From the NCBI GenBank assembly GCA_015056885.1, contig SVFL01000031.1, forward strand, positions 1-34,484: DNA of 34,484 nt, in the 5' to 3' direction. A program made the translations under genes and the position numbers. Each line of letters starts with the position of its first letter. Positions within the stretch are counted from its first letter, which is position 1. The notes under the pieces were generated by a model. The model made no database searches, was not told the DNA's origin, and saw only the letters and a list, made by a program, of their open reading frames with translations. The stretch is from Lachnospiraceae bacterium (GTDB lineage Bacteria; Bacillota; Clostridia; Lachnospirales; Lachnospiraceae). Shown piece after piece: positions 7,782 through 15,603 of the stretch.

Positions 7782-8387
7782 ATGAGGAAAAAAGTTGTAA
7801 AGCTACTTGTTGCAGTGACTTTGATTGGCGGGGTTGCTTTGGGAGTAAAGATAAGTAGCCTTTTGCCGAGAAAGGATTATGTGAAAGTAACAGAGCTGCC
7901 CAGTCGGTTCATGCTCTCAGATAATGAAAACTACATACAATATCAGAGCGGATATGACTGTGCCGGATATGCTGCAGCATATGTGTTGAGACATTTGGGT
8001 CATGATGTAGAAGGCGTGGAAATATTTAGGCAGATGGATAAGGTATCGGACGGTGTGAATCTGCCAGGAGTGAAAGGGTTGTTCAAACAGTACGGTTATC
8101 GGGCAAAACCTCTTTACGGTACAATCGATACCATGAAAATGAATCTGGTTAAAGGTCAGCCGGTGATTGTCCACACGGTTTTTATAGGAGATTCTACTCA
8201 TTATACCGTGGTAGTTGGCTATGATGAGGAATATGTTTATCTTGCAGACTCCGCAAGGGAAAAAGTGAATTGTTTTGATAGCACCACATACAACAGAAAA
8301 TTGACTTATCAAGAATTTGAACGGATATGGAAAACGGATAGCTATCCTATGGATAATGTTTATATTACCGTGGAGAAAATGAAGTAG
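7782..8387 (+). CDS. Membrane-anchored C39-like cysteine peptidase family protein
   Basis: A 201-residue protein with an N-terminal hydrophobic segment (about 5-22) after MRKK, acting as a signal anchor or signal peptide. The rest matches the papain-like peptidase C39-like fold (Peptidase_C39_2): QSGYDCAGYAAAYVLRHLG supplies the oxyanion Gln and catalytic Cys (C60), HYTVVVGYD gives the His (H140), and LADS the third residue (D156). The triad therefore looks intact. Such proteins are exported, but no bacteriocin or ABC partner is adjacent, so substrate processing is unassigned. The start is placed at ATG 7782, 6-10 bases after AAGAGG. An upstream extension would read into the preceding gene. 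Confidence 0.8.
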   Translation: MRKKVVKLLVAVTLIGGVALGVKISSLLPRKDYVKVTELPSRFMLSDNENYIQYQSGYDCAGYAAAYVLRHLGHDVEGVEIFRQMDKVSDGVNLPGVKGLFKQYGYRAKPLYGTIDTMKMNLVKGQPVIVHTVFIGDSTHYTVVVGYDEEYVYLADSAREKVNCFDSTTYNRKLTYQEFERIWKTDSYPMDNVYITVEKMK

Positions 8388-8421
8388 ATACGGTATAGGA
8401 TGCTTTAGAAAGGAGCATAGC

Positions 8422-8919
8422 GTGCGAATAGAAACAAGTCGTTTAATTATTACAGAATTTGATTTGTCCATGGCGGAAAGTGTTCATAAAAATTCGCTGG
8501 ATGAGGATAACAGGCGCTTTGTGCCGGATGAGGTTTTTGAGACAGTGGAGGAAGCAGCAGAGACCATAGAATTTCTGATGGGATGTTATGAATCCGGAGA
8601 AGGTCCTCTTGTATATCCGGTGCTTTTGAATGATGATATCAATATCGGATATGTACAGTTGGTGCCAATTGATGAAGGTTTCGAGGTTGGCTACCATATT
8701 GCTAAGGCATATACCGGTAACGGATATGCTACAGAAGCTTTAACTGCATTTTTGTCATACATGAAAATAAAAATGCAGTTGGACAAGATATACGGTATCT
8801 GCGTTTCAGAAAACATTGCTTCCAAGAGAGTCTTGGAAAAAAGTAGTTTTACTAAGGTGTATGAGGGACTGGGAAAATACCAGGGGCAGGAACGAACCAT
8901 TGTAAAATATGTACTCTGA
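8422..8919 (+). CDS. GNAT-family acetyltransferase, RimJ/RimL type
   Basis: A 165-residue N-acetyltransferase. The N terminus RIETSRLIITEF is the signature opening of the RimJ/RimL/SpeG-like (Acetyltransf_3) branch, which acetylates protein N termini or small amines. GYHIAKAYTGNGYATEAL is the acetyl-CoA motif, and NIASKRVLEKSSFTKVYEG is the conserved Asn-x-x-S-x-x-x-L-E-K closing motif. Translation starts at GTG 8422, 7 bases after AAAGGAG; no ATG alternative exists nearby. It converges with the AraC gene, with only 10 bases between their stop codons and no clear terminator. Confidence 0.9.
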   Translation: MRIETSRLIITEFDLSMAESVHKNSLDEDNRRFVPDEVFETVEEAAETIEFLMGCYESGEGPLVYPVLLNDDINIGYVQLVPIDEGFEVGYHIAKAYTGNGYATEALTAFLSYMKIKMQLDKIYGICVSENIASKRVLEKSSFTKVYEGLGKYQGQERTIVKYVL

Positions 8920-8929
8920 TTCGAGGTTG

Positions 8930-9793
8930 TCAAGTTTCCGGGAGATATACCGTATTTTTTTCGGCGCGGCACTGCTTGCGGTACTGGGTTGGGGTCAGGC
9001 CGGTCTTCTTCTTGAACTGGGCAGATAGGTATTCTCCATGACAGTAGCCGGTTTCGTGGGCGATATCCATGATGGACATATCTGTGGTGGCGAGAAGAAT
9101 CCGCACATGACGAATCTGAATATTGTTCAGATAAGTGTTGTAGGGCATGCCTAGCTGAGTGTGAAACAGACGCGAAAAGTAGCCGGCAGAAAAGCCGGAA
9201 TGTTGTGCAGTTTTCGCCAAAGAGGGCTGCTCTTTATAGTGGTTTTCCATGTAGACGATTGCATCCATAATCTGGGGAGACAGGGGAAGCGGATTGCAGG
9301 TCATTTCAGAGGGGATATGTTCCTCTAAAATAGTGGTAAAAATTCGAAAAAGCATTCCTTGCATAATGAATTCTTTATAGGGAGTGTCCTTTTGGTATTC
9401 AGCCAGAATATCAAAAAACAATGTTTTAAGACGCTCCTGTGTCTCGGCGGTAAAATGGTACACAAAGGTCTGATACAGACGATTGAATTCCAACTGGCCC
9501 ACTTGACACAAAAAGGGTTCTACAAATTCTGGTGAAAATTTAACCATAATACGTTCATAAGGCCCGTCAGATTCAGAAATGGTGCGATGAAAAATATAAG
9601 GTGGCAGCAGAGCAACATCTCCGGCCTGATAGGAAAATGCGAAGGATGGAGTGATGGTTCTGCGACGTCCCTGTAAAGTGATACCAATGTTAAAGTGATC
9701 CGTGGCCATTTCCATGGAATCCATGTGAAAACGTTCTCTGAAATGAATATGGGTCACAACAATTTGTTGCCCCTGAGGTAATGGTGTAGGCAT
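8930..9793 (-). CDS. AraC-family transcriptional regulator with cupin domain
   Basis: A 287-residue AraC/XylS-type regulator. The N-terminal half (about 15-150) is a cupin-like sensory domain, with FNIGITLQGRRR and QAGDVALLPPYIFHRT typical of the AraC ligand-binding barrel. The C-terminal 100 residues contain two helix-turn-helix units, including SLAKTAQHSGFSAGYFSRLF and the second-unit signature DIAHETGYCHGEYLSAQFKK, then GLTPTQYRK. Proteins of this layout usually activate sugar or metabolite genes. The ligand is unknown and no sugar transporter is adjacent. AAGGAGG lies 7 bases before the ATG. The divergent gene encodes the KTR zinc-ribbon protein. Confidence 0.93.
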   Translation of the reverse strand: MPTPLPQGQQIVVTHIHFRERFHMDSMEMATDHFNIGITLQGRRRTITPSFAFSYQAGDVALLPPYIFHRTISESDGPYERIMVKFSPEFVEPFLCQVGQLEFNRLYQTFVYHFTAETQERLKTLFFDILAEYQKDTPYKEFIMQGMLFRIFTTILEEHIPSEMTCNPLPLSPQIMDAIVYMENHYKEQPSLAKTAQHSGFSAGYFSRLFHTQLGMPYNTYLNNIQIRHVRILLATTDMSIMDIAHETGYCHGEYLSAQFKKKTGLTPTQYRKQCRAEKNTVYLPET

Positions 9794-9865
9794 GAGACGA
9801 CCTCCTTTTTATCCTCAGTATGTCATAAAATCTCAAATATGACAAGGGATACATGATAAAAACAA

Positions 9866-9894
9866 CTGAAAAACTGAGTTTTCATTACTATAAT
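9866..9894 (+). promoter_or_regulatory. Probable promoter of the KTR gene
   Basis: CTGAAA (9866-9871), a 17-base spacer and a perfect TATAAT (9889-9894), leaving a leader of about 30 bases before the ATG. Confidence 0.5.
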
Positions 9895-9931
9895 GGGTTT
9901 ATAAGAAAAAGAGACAAAAGGGGGATTTTTA

Positions 9932-10102
9932 ATGGATGGTAATCAATGGATCCTTTGTCCAAAGTGTAACAGTAAGACAAGAATTCAAATACGTAAAGAG
10001 ACGGAATTAAAGTATTTTCCGCTTTTTTGTCCCAAGTGCAAGGAAGAGACTTTGATTAATGTGAAGGGACAGAAAATTTCTGTGGTGCAGACTGCAGAAT
10101 AA
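9932..10102 (+). CDS. Cysteine-rich KTR-domain zinc-ribbon protein
   Basis: A 56-residue protein. It begins MDGNQWILCPKCNSKTRI and contains LFCPKCKEETLI, giving two CPxC knuckles (C9, C12, C33, C36) that should bind one zinc. This matches the Cys_rich_KTR family, named for the Lys-Thr-Arg after the first knuckle, which is common in Firmicutes and often beside TetR regulators or mobile genes. Its role is unknown; nucleic-acid binding is plausible for a zinc ribbon but unproven. The site AGGGGG lies 8 bases upstream, with a promoter before it and a strong terminator after it, so it is a single-gene unit. Confidence 0.88.
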   Translation: MDGNQWILCPKCNSKTRIQIRKETELKYFPLFCPKCKEETLINVKGQKISVVQTAE

Positions 10103-10145
10103 AATAGTAGAGCCAGACGCAAAGACGCGATAGTGTTGCGTATAG

Positions 10146-10197
10146 ACGCAGAGCCAATGAATTGTAGGAGAAAGAATTTATTGGCTCTGCGTTTTTT
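10146..10197 (+). terminator. Strong Rho-independent terminator after the KTR gene
   Basis: ACGCAGAGCCAAT (10146-10158) pairs perfectly over 13 bases with 10180-10192, followed by five T. Just upstream an ACGCAA/TTGCGT hairpin is also possible. The flank shares sequence with the terminator near 6.0 kb. Confidence 0.9.
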
Positions 10198-10225
10198 CAT
10201 TTTGAAATGGAAGGGAGCTGATATT

Positions 10226-11527
10226 TTGGAATATTGTAAACTGCAGATTGGTTGCATGTTGATTATTTTGTATATTGCATTTGTGTACTGCGAGGAGCGT
10301 AGGAGATTTAAGCAACACAATAAGTTATCTTTGTTTGATCTGATGCTCAGTGTAGGAATGCTTGCAGTTCTTTTTGATGGCGCCACGGCCTATACGGTCA
10401 ATCATTTGGACAGTGTCAATGGAACTTTAAATATTGTTTTGCATTTGTTTTTCCTTTTGGGGCTGGATTCCTTTATCTTTTTGTTGTTTCTATACATGAT
10501 ATCGATTACAACCGGTTTGCCGGGAAGACAAAGCAGAAGATTCCTTTTGTATAGTCCCTTCGCAGTAAATGTAATTTTAGTGGTGGTGAATATTCCGTCT
10601 TTGAAATATCATGAGGGAGAAATCAGCAATTACTCTATGGGGGTGTCGGCGTATACCTGTTTTATTATGGCTGGCGTGTATATCGTACTTAGCTTAATAA
10701 TTTTCTTTGGACGCTGGCGTTATATTGAGAAGCATAAAAGGATGAGTATTTTTACATATTTGAGTGTTCTGGCCTGTGTGACTGCCTATCAAATGTTTCA
10801 TCCCCAGGCACTTCTCAGTAGTATCTGCGTGACAGTAATTGTGTTGGGCGCTTATGTGAATCAGGAGAATCCCACTGTTTCGGAACTGGCTCATTATCAC
10901 GATGAGATGATTATGGGATTTGCGACACTTGTGGAGAATAAAGATGGCAGTACAGGCGGGCATATCAGGCGCACCACCACATATGTGAAGTTGTTGGCGG
11001 AGGAGTTGAGGCGCAGAGGTTATTACAGGAATGAATTGACTAAGGATTTCATGAAGAATCTGTGCATGGCAGCTCCCATGCATGATATAGGGAAAATATC
11101 CATACCGGATGTAATTTTACAAAAACCGGGGCGACTTACGGAAGAAGAATTCACTGCCATTAAATCTCATGCGGAAAGTGGTGGGCGTATCATTCAGGAA
11201 ACCTTTGGCAATCTGGAAAATAAAGAGTATGCACAGATGGCCTATGAAGTGGCGAGATTTCATCATGAGAAATGGAATGGAAAAGGGTATCCGGATGGAT
11301 TAAAAAGAGAGGAAATTCCTCTTGCTGCGAGAATTATGGCTATTGCAGATGTATTTGATGCATTGTCGGAGAAGCGTTGCTACAAGGACGCGATGCCTAT
11401 GGATAAATGTTTTGAAATTATTCAAGAGGGTAGTGGTCAGGAGTTTGACCCGGTTTTGGTGGAAGTGTTTTTGGATATTCGCAGCCAAGTGGAGGAGGTT
11501 CACCGGATAATCAGCCATAAGGAGTAG
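10226..11527 (+). CDS. Membrane HD-GYP domain protein, probable c-di-GMP phosphodiesterase
   Basis: About 433 residues from a TTG start. Residues 1-212 carry about seven hydrophobic helices with no large loop, likely an input module. The C-terminal half is an HD-GYP domain: ENKDGSTGGHIRR, then HDIGK (H286, D287), HHEKWNGKGYPDG (H346-G358, with GYP at 354-356) and ARIMAIADVFDALS. These are the metal ligands and GYP loop of enzymes that hydrolyse c-di-GMP. The TTG at 10226 lies 8 bases after AAGGGAG; the frame is open further upstream, but only through the preceding terminator. No GGDEF domain is present. The chemoreceptor gene starts 29 bases after the stop, suggesting co-transcription. Confidence 0.88.
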   Translation: MEYCKLQIGCMLIILYIAFVYCEERRRFKQHNKLSLFDLMLSVGMLAVLFDGATAYTVNHLDSVNGTLNIVLHLFFLLGLDSFIFLLFLYMISITTGLPGRQSRRFLLYSPFAVNVILVVVNIPSLKYHEGEISNYSMGVSAYTCFIMAGVYIVLSLIIFFGRWRYIEKHKRMSIFTYLSVLACVTAYQMFHPQALLSSICVTVIVLGAYVNQENPTVSELAHYHDEMIMGFATLVENKDGSTGGHIRRTTTYVKLLAEELRRRGYYRNELTKDFMKNLCMAAPMHDIGKISIPDVILQKPGRLTEEEFTAIKSHAESGGRIIQETFGNLENKEYAQMAYEVARFHHEKWNGKGYPDGLKREEIPLAARIMAIADVFDALSEKRCYKDAMPMDKCFEIIQEGSGQEFDPVLVEVFLDIRSQVEEVHRIISHKE

Positions 11528-11556
11528 AATAAAAAATAAACGTGGAGGAAAAGCCT

Positions 11557-13080
11557 ATGAGTTTACTGAAGAAAAATGCGAAGGAAGCAAATATTCTGGT
11601 GGCAAAGGTGATGCGGATTACTTTTGTTATTTTTACACTGATATATTTGCTCAATGTAATCGGAATTTTTGTGGTGGATAAGTCCATTATGACCATGACA
11701 TATCTGATAAGTGCAGCACTTTTATGGTTGCCTACGATTTTGGTCAAAATAGTGAAACAGGACAGTAATTATGTCTCATATATTCCATATGTAAATGTGA
11801 TTTGTGCGGCTGTTTTTGTAACTGTGTTAAGTATCACACTCACATATCATGTGGTGGCTATTTATGTGTACCCTATTGCTATTGCAAGCCTGTATTTTTC
11901 TAAGCTGCTCAATATTGTGGCAACCGGTCTTACGGTAGTGGGTGTTTCCGCAGGACAGGTTATGGCGTTTTACATGAAGACTTTGCAGGATGACAATTTT
12001 ACGGAATTTGATGATGTGATTATTTTTGGAGTAATCCCAAGGGCATTGGTGGTTATTGCGGTGGCAGCGATTTTTACCATGCTGTGTAGCCGTACAGCGG
12101 CTATGCTTTCTAATCTCATGGGTGCTGAGGAACAAAAGGAGATGTTGGAGCGGATGCAACGGATGCGAGATAATGCATCACAGAGTTCGGAATCCATGGT
12201 GGTTATGGTGACGGAGCTTGCAAGCATTACAGAGAATTCCCTTCAGGCTAACCAAAGCATCTCGGCAGAGACAGAACGGCTGCTTACCGGCTCCACGGAG
12301 AATACTGTTGCGATAGAGCAGGTGGATGATAAGATTCAGGATATTTCTGAACAGCTGGCAGAATTGAGCAGCCTCAACCATCGCACAGCAGGACTTACAG
12401 ATCGCATCAGTGAGAATACCCGGGAAAATCAGCGGCGTATGGATGATGCCACGGAAAGTATGGAGCAGATTCATTCCAGTACTAATGTATGTAAAGGAAT
12501 TATCAGTAATTTGGGAGAAGAGTCTAAGCAGATTATTGGAATCGTGGAGACGATTACCTACATATCCGGGCAGACCAATATTTTGGCGCTGAATGCCAGT
12601 ATAGAAGCGGCACGAGCCGGGGAACACGGCCGGGGATTTGCAGTGGTTGCAGAGGAGATTCAACAGCTTTCGGAGCAGACCAAGACCGCTGTGGAAAATA
12701 TCGGGAATATTGTTCATGAGGTGGTAAAAAATACTGAAGATGCAGTGGTGGCAATGGAGCAGAATGCCAAGGCAACCCAGAAAGGCATGGACAGTATTCG
12801 CAAGGCTAATGAGTCGGCAACGCTGATTACCTCTTCCAATGAGGAACTTGCGGGGCAGATTCATGAAATTGATAAGGCTGCTGAAGTTATTCGTGTAAAG
12901 AGTGGCCAGGTAGCCGACAGTATGAAACAAATCAGTAACAATACACAGCAAAATTGCAATGCAGTAGAGCTTGTAACGGCAGCGACGCAGGAGAATACTG
13001 CCGGAACAGAGAGTCTTTCTGAAATTGTAGAACAGATAAAAGCGCTCTCTCAGCAACTTAATGTGGTAGTGCAAGGATAA
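11557..13080 (+). CDS. Methyl-accepting chemotaxis protein, polytopic membrane type
   Basis: Chemoreceptor of 507 residues with about six N-terminal transmembrane segments (residues 15-180), short loops and no extracellular domain or clear HAMP. The rest is coiled coil with a canonical signalling tip near 336-366, containing [20 protein letters not shown] and [10 protein letters not shown]. Its overall plan matches the chemoreceptor near 2 kb, but the membrane part is different in sequence. The start is the ATG at 11557 with GGAGG 7 bases upstream. It directly follows the HD-GYP gene, pairing a c-di-GMP hydrolase with a chemotaxis input in one likely operon. Confidence 0.93.
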   Translation: MSLLKKNAKEANILVAKVMRITFVIFTLIYLLNVIGIFVVDKSIMTMTYLISAALLWLPTILVKIVKQDSNYVSYIPYVNVICAAVFVTVLSITLTYHVVAIYVYPIAIASLYFSKLLNIVATGLTVVGVSAGQVMAFYMKTLQDDNFTEFDDVIIFGVIPRALVVIAVAAIFTMLCSRTAAMLSNLMGAEEQKEMLERMQRMRDNASQSSESMVVMVTELASITENSLQANQSISAETERLLTGSTENTVAIEQVDDKIQDISEQLAELSSLNHRTAGLTDRISENTRENQRRMDDATESMEQIHSSTNVCKGIISNLGEESKQIIGIVETITYISGQTNILALNASIEAARAGEHGRGFAVVAEEIQQLSEQTKTAVENIGNIVHEVVKNTEDAVVAMEQNAKATQKGMDSIRKANESATLITSSNEELAGQIHEIDKAAEVIRVKSGQVADSMKQISNNTQQNCNAVELVTAATQENTAGTESLSEIVEQIKALSQQLNVVVQG

Positions 13081-13099
13081 ATGAATAGTTTTTGACAAA

Positions 13100-13144
13100 A
13101 AAGGAAGAAGTTCTGTAAATGTAGTTTGTAGGATTTCTTCCTTT
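13100..13144 (+). terminator. Possible terminator or attenuator before the kinase genes
   Basis: AAAGGAAGAA (13100-13109) pairs with TTCTTCCTTT (13135-13144) across a 25-base loop. The right arm falls between the -35 and -10 boxes of the next promoter. Confidence 0.45.
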
Positions 13145-13154
13145 GTGTTATAAT
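13126..13154 (+). promoter_or_regulatory. Promoter of the first hybrid kinase gene
   Basis: TTGTAG (13126-13131), a 17-base spacer and TATAAT (13149-13154). A second TATAAT begins at 13165. Both lie upstream of the ATG at 13198 and within the open frame that precedes it. Confidence 0.6.
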
Positions 13155-13197
13155 CAAAGAAATGTATAATCAAAATATGCTTTTAGGAGCGAAATAT

Positions 13198-15546
13198 ATG
13201 AAAAAATATCGTGGAATTAATATAGTTCAGAAAATTCTTGGATTTATGATGGTAGCTGTCTTTGTATTTTTTATCTGGGGACAGATTACTTTTCCTACTG
13301 AAAATATTGTTACAGATGGAAAATGTGAAGTTTTACAGGCAGACTGGCTTAGAGTTATGCCGGATGGTACAAGTGTGCCTGTGGAGGTGCCCGGACAATG
13401 CGAGGCGGCAGCAGGGGAAGTGATTGTCATTGAGACAATTTTACCGCAGGATCAGGAGGATACCACCTTTTGTATTCGCAGTATGCAGCAAGAATTAAAA
13501 ATCTACGTTGGAGAGGATGTGCGAGAGGAATACTCCACGTTGGATACACAACCTTTTGGTAAGACCAGTACTATGACGTATATCTTTTTTGATATATGGG
13601 AAGAGGATGCGGGGAAGCCGCTTAAGATAGAGCTTTCTACAATTTCGGCATACAGCGGTATCATCAGTGAGATTCTTGTAGGAGAGGAATCGGAAATTTG
13701 GAAGACCTTTATACATAGATATGCGCCCTCTACGGTAGTAGCAGTGTTCATGTTTTTAATCAGTCTGGTAGTTTTCTGCTATGGAGCAATATCGAAGCTG
13801 ATTTACAAAAAGGAAGTGGAAATCTGGCATTTGGGAAATGGTATTATGCTGGCGTCCACGTGGCTGTTATCCGAATCCAGACTAAGACAGTTTTTGCTTC
13901 CAAACAGTACGGTTGCAATGCTGATGGGTTTTTTGGTTATTATGCTGATTTCATATCCTTTTTTGGCATATCTGAACAAAATACAAAAGTATCGTTATCA
14001 GGTTGTCTATATGATTCTTTATGTTGCAATGGTAATTAATGCCGTTTGTGTTACTGTGTTGCAAGTATTTAAGGTAAAGGATTTTTTTGAAACTATGGGT
14101 TCTTCCCATTTGGTTTTAGTTTCATCCTGTTTGGTTATGTTTGTAACGATATTGGTAGATGTATGGAAAGGACATGTCAGAGAGTATAAGGAAGTTGCAT
14201 TTGGCTTTGCCGGGTTGGTTGTATCCGGAGTATGGGAGGTTTCTTTGGCATATGTAACGGATACCAATCAGAACGGAATCGCTCTTTGTATCGGTTTGGT
14301 ATTCCTTTTGTTTACGGCGGGCTTAAAGACGGGTACCGATGTTATTAAAGGTGAAAAGGAAAGACAACTGGCTATTACCGCCAGCGAAGCTAAGGCCAAT
14401 TTCCTTGCCAATATGTCTCATGAAATTCGGACGCCTATCAACACGGTTATCGGAATGAATGAGATGATTTTGCGAGAAAACGAGAACGAAACCATTCAGG
14501 AATATGCAAGAAGTATTAAGAGTGCCAGTCAGATGCTTTTGGGAATTGTCAATGATATTTTGGATATTTCCAAGATTGATGCAGGAAAGCTTCAGATTGT
14601 GGAGACAGAATATTCTCTGGGAACCATGCTGAAAGATGTGGTGCTTGGAGTAGAGGTGAGAGCGCAGCAGAAGAACTTGAAGTTAAAAACGGAATTTGAT
14701 GAAAAGATGCCATCTGTTTTGAAGGGTGATGATATTCGTATCAGACAGATTTTGAATAATCTTTTGTCGAATGCAATTAAGTATACGGATAAGGGGACGG
14801 TTACTTTTGCGGCAGAGGGAATACATACAGAAACAGGTTTTATGCTCAAGATGTCTGTATCTGATACCGGCATGGGCATTCGCGAAGAAGATATGGAAAG
14901 TCTGTTTGACAGTTTCCGAAGGCTGGAACTGAAAAAAAACCGTTATGTGGAAGGAACCGGTCTGGGTCTGAGTATTACGAAAAGGCTGTTGGATCAGATG
15001 AACGGTGAAATTCAGGTGCAGAGTGAGTTTGGCAAAGGCAGTTGTTTTACGGTGCTGATTCCGCAGGAAATTATTAATGAAAAGGCTGTTGGTACGGTAA
15101 GTAAGAGTGAGGTGGAAAGTAAAGTTTCCAAACAGGAGGAAGTATTCTTCTGTGCACCCAATGCAAGAGTGCTTGTTGTGGATGATAATAAGATGAATCT
15201 GAAGGTGATGCAGGCGCTTTTGAAACGCTCTCAAGTGCAGTTGGATTTGGCTTCCAGTGGTACAGAATGTCTTGAAATGACCAAGAAGAAAAAATATGAT
15301 TTGATCCTGATGGACCATATGATGCCGGAACCGGACGGTGTACAGACCTTGCATTTGATGCGAAATGATAAGAAAAATGCCAATCACACCACAAATGTGG
15401 TGGTATTGACTGCTAATGCAGTGGGTGATGTGGAGACGGAGTATCGTAAGAAGGGATTTTCAGATTATTTGGGTAAGCCGGTAGAGACGGACAAGTTGGA
15501 GAAGATATTGACAAAGTATCTCAGCGCCAGAGTGAAGAAACGATAA
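13198..15546 (+). CDS. Hybrid sensor histidine kinase with seven-helix input module
   Basis: A 782-residue hybrid kinase. One helix (about 10-30) precedes an extracellular domain of about 135 residues, then seven hydrophobic helices (about 180-378), an arrangement like 7TMR-DISM sensors. HisKA follows, with NMSHEIRTPINTVIG (phospho-His H408). The ATPase domain shows the N-box LNNLLSNAIKYT, the DTGMGI box and GTGLGLSI. A receiver domain closes the protein: VVDDNKMN (D662-D663), phospho-acceptor D706 in LMDHMMPEPDG, and Lys 760. The start at 13198 is chosen because TAGGAG is 8 bases upstream; the earlier in-frame ATG at 13162 overlaps the promoter. The next gene is a paralogue with the same layout. 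The ligand is unknown. Confidence 0.93.
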   Translation: MKKYRGINIVQKILGFMMVAVFVFFIWGQITFPTENIVTDGKCEVLQADWLRVMPDGTSVPVEVPGQCEAAAGEVIVIETILPQDQEDTTFCIRSMQQELKIYVGEDVREEYSTLDTQPFGKTSTMTYIFFDIWEEDAGKPLKIELSTISAYSGIISEILVGEESEIWKTFIHRYAPSTVVAVFMFLISLVVFCYGAISKLIYKKEVEIWHLGNGIMLASTWLLSESRLRQFLLPNSTVAMLMGFLVIMLISYPFLAYLNKIQKYRYQVVYMILYVAMVINAVCVTVLQVFKVKDFFETMGSSHLVLVSSCLVMFVTILVDVWKGHVREYKEVAFGFAGLVVSGVWEVSLAYVTDTNQNGIALCIGLVFLLFTAGLKTGTDVIKGEKERQLAITASEAKANFLANMSHEIRTPINTVIGMNEMILRENENETIQEYARSIKSASQMLLGIVNDILDISKIDAGKLQIVETEYSLGTMLKDVVLGVEVRAQQKNLKLKTEFDEKMPSVLKGDDIRIRQILNNLLSNAIKYTDKGTVTFAAEGIHTETGFMLKMSVSDTGMGIREEDMESLFDSFRRLELKKNRYVEGTGLGLSITKRLLDQMNGEIQVQSEFGKGSCFTVLIPQEIINEKAVGTVSKSEVESKVSKQEEVFFCAPNARVLVVDDNKMNLKVMQALLKRSQVQLDLASSGTECLEMTKKKKYDLILMDHMMPEPDGVQTLHLMRNDKKNANHTTNVVVLTANAVGDVETEYRKKGFSDYLGKPVETDKLEKILTKYLSARVKKR

Positions 15547-15553
15547 GGGAAGA

Positions 15554-15581
15554 TTGCTTTATTCAAAGGATTTGCTATAAT
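15554..15581 (+). promoter_or_regulatory. Possible internal promoter for the second kinase
   Basis: TTGCTT (15554-15559), a 16-base spacer and TATAAT (15576-15581). This allows the second kinase to be expressed apart from the first. Confidence 0.45.
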
Positions 15582-15603
15582 AGATATGTTAGGAGTAATG
15601 CTT

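Noticed and set aside
7782..8387. C39-like protein as a bacteriocin-processing peptidase
   Set aside because: No double-glycine precursor, ABC transporter or bacteriocin gene is adjacent. Only the fold is supported.
10133..10225. N-terminal extension of the HD-GYP protein by 31 codons
   Set aside because: This stretch is the terminator of the preceding gene. The TTG at 10226 has a well-placed AAGGGAG.
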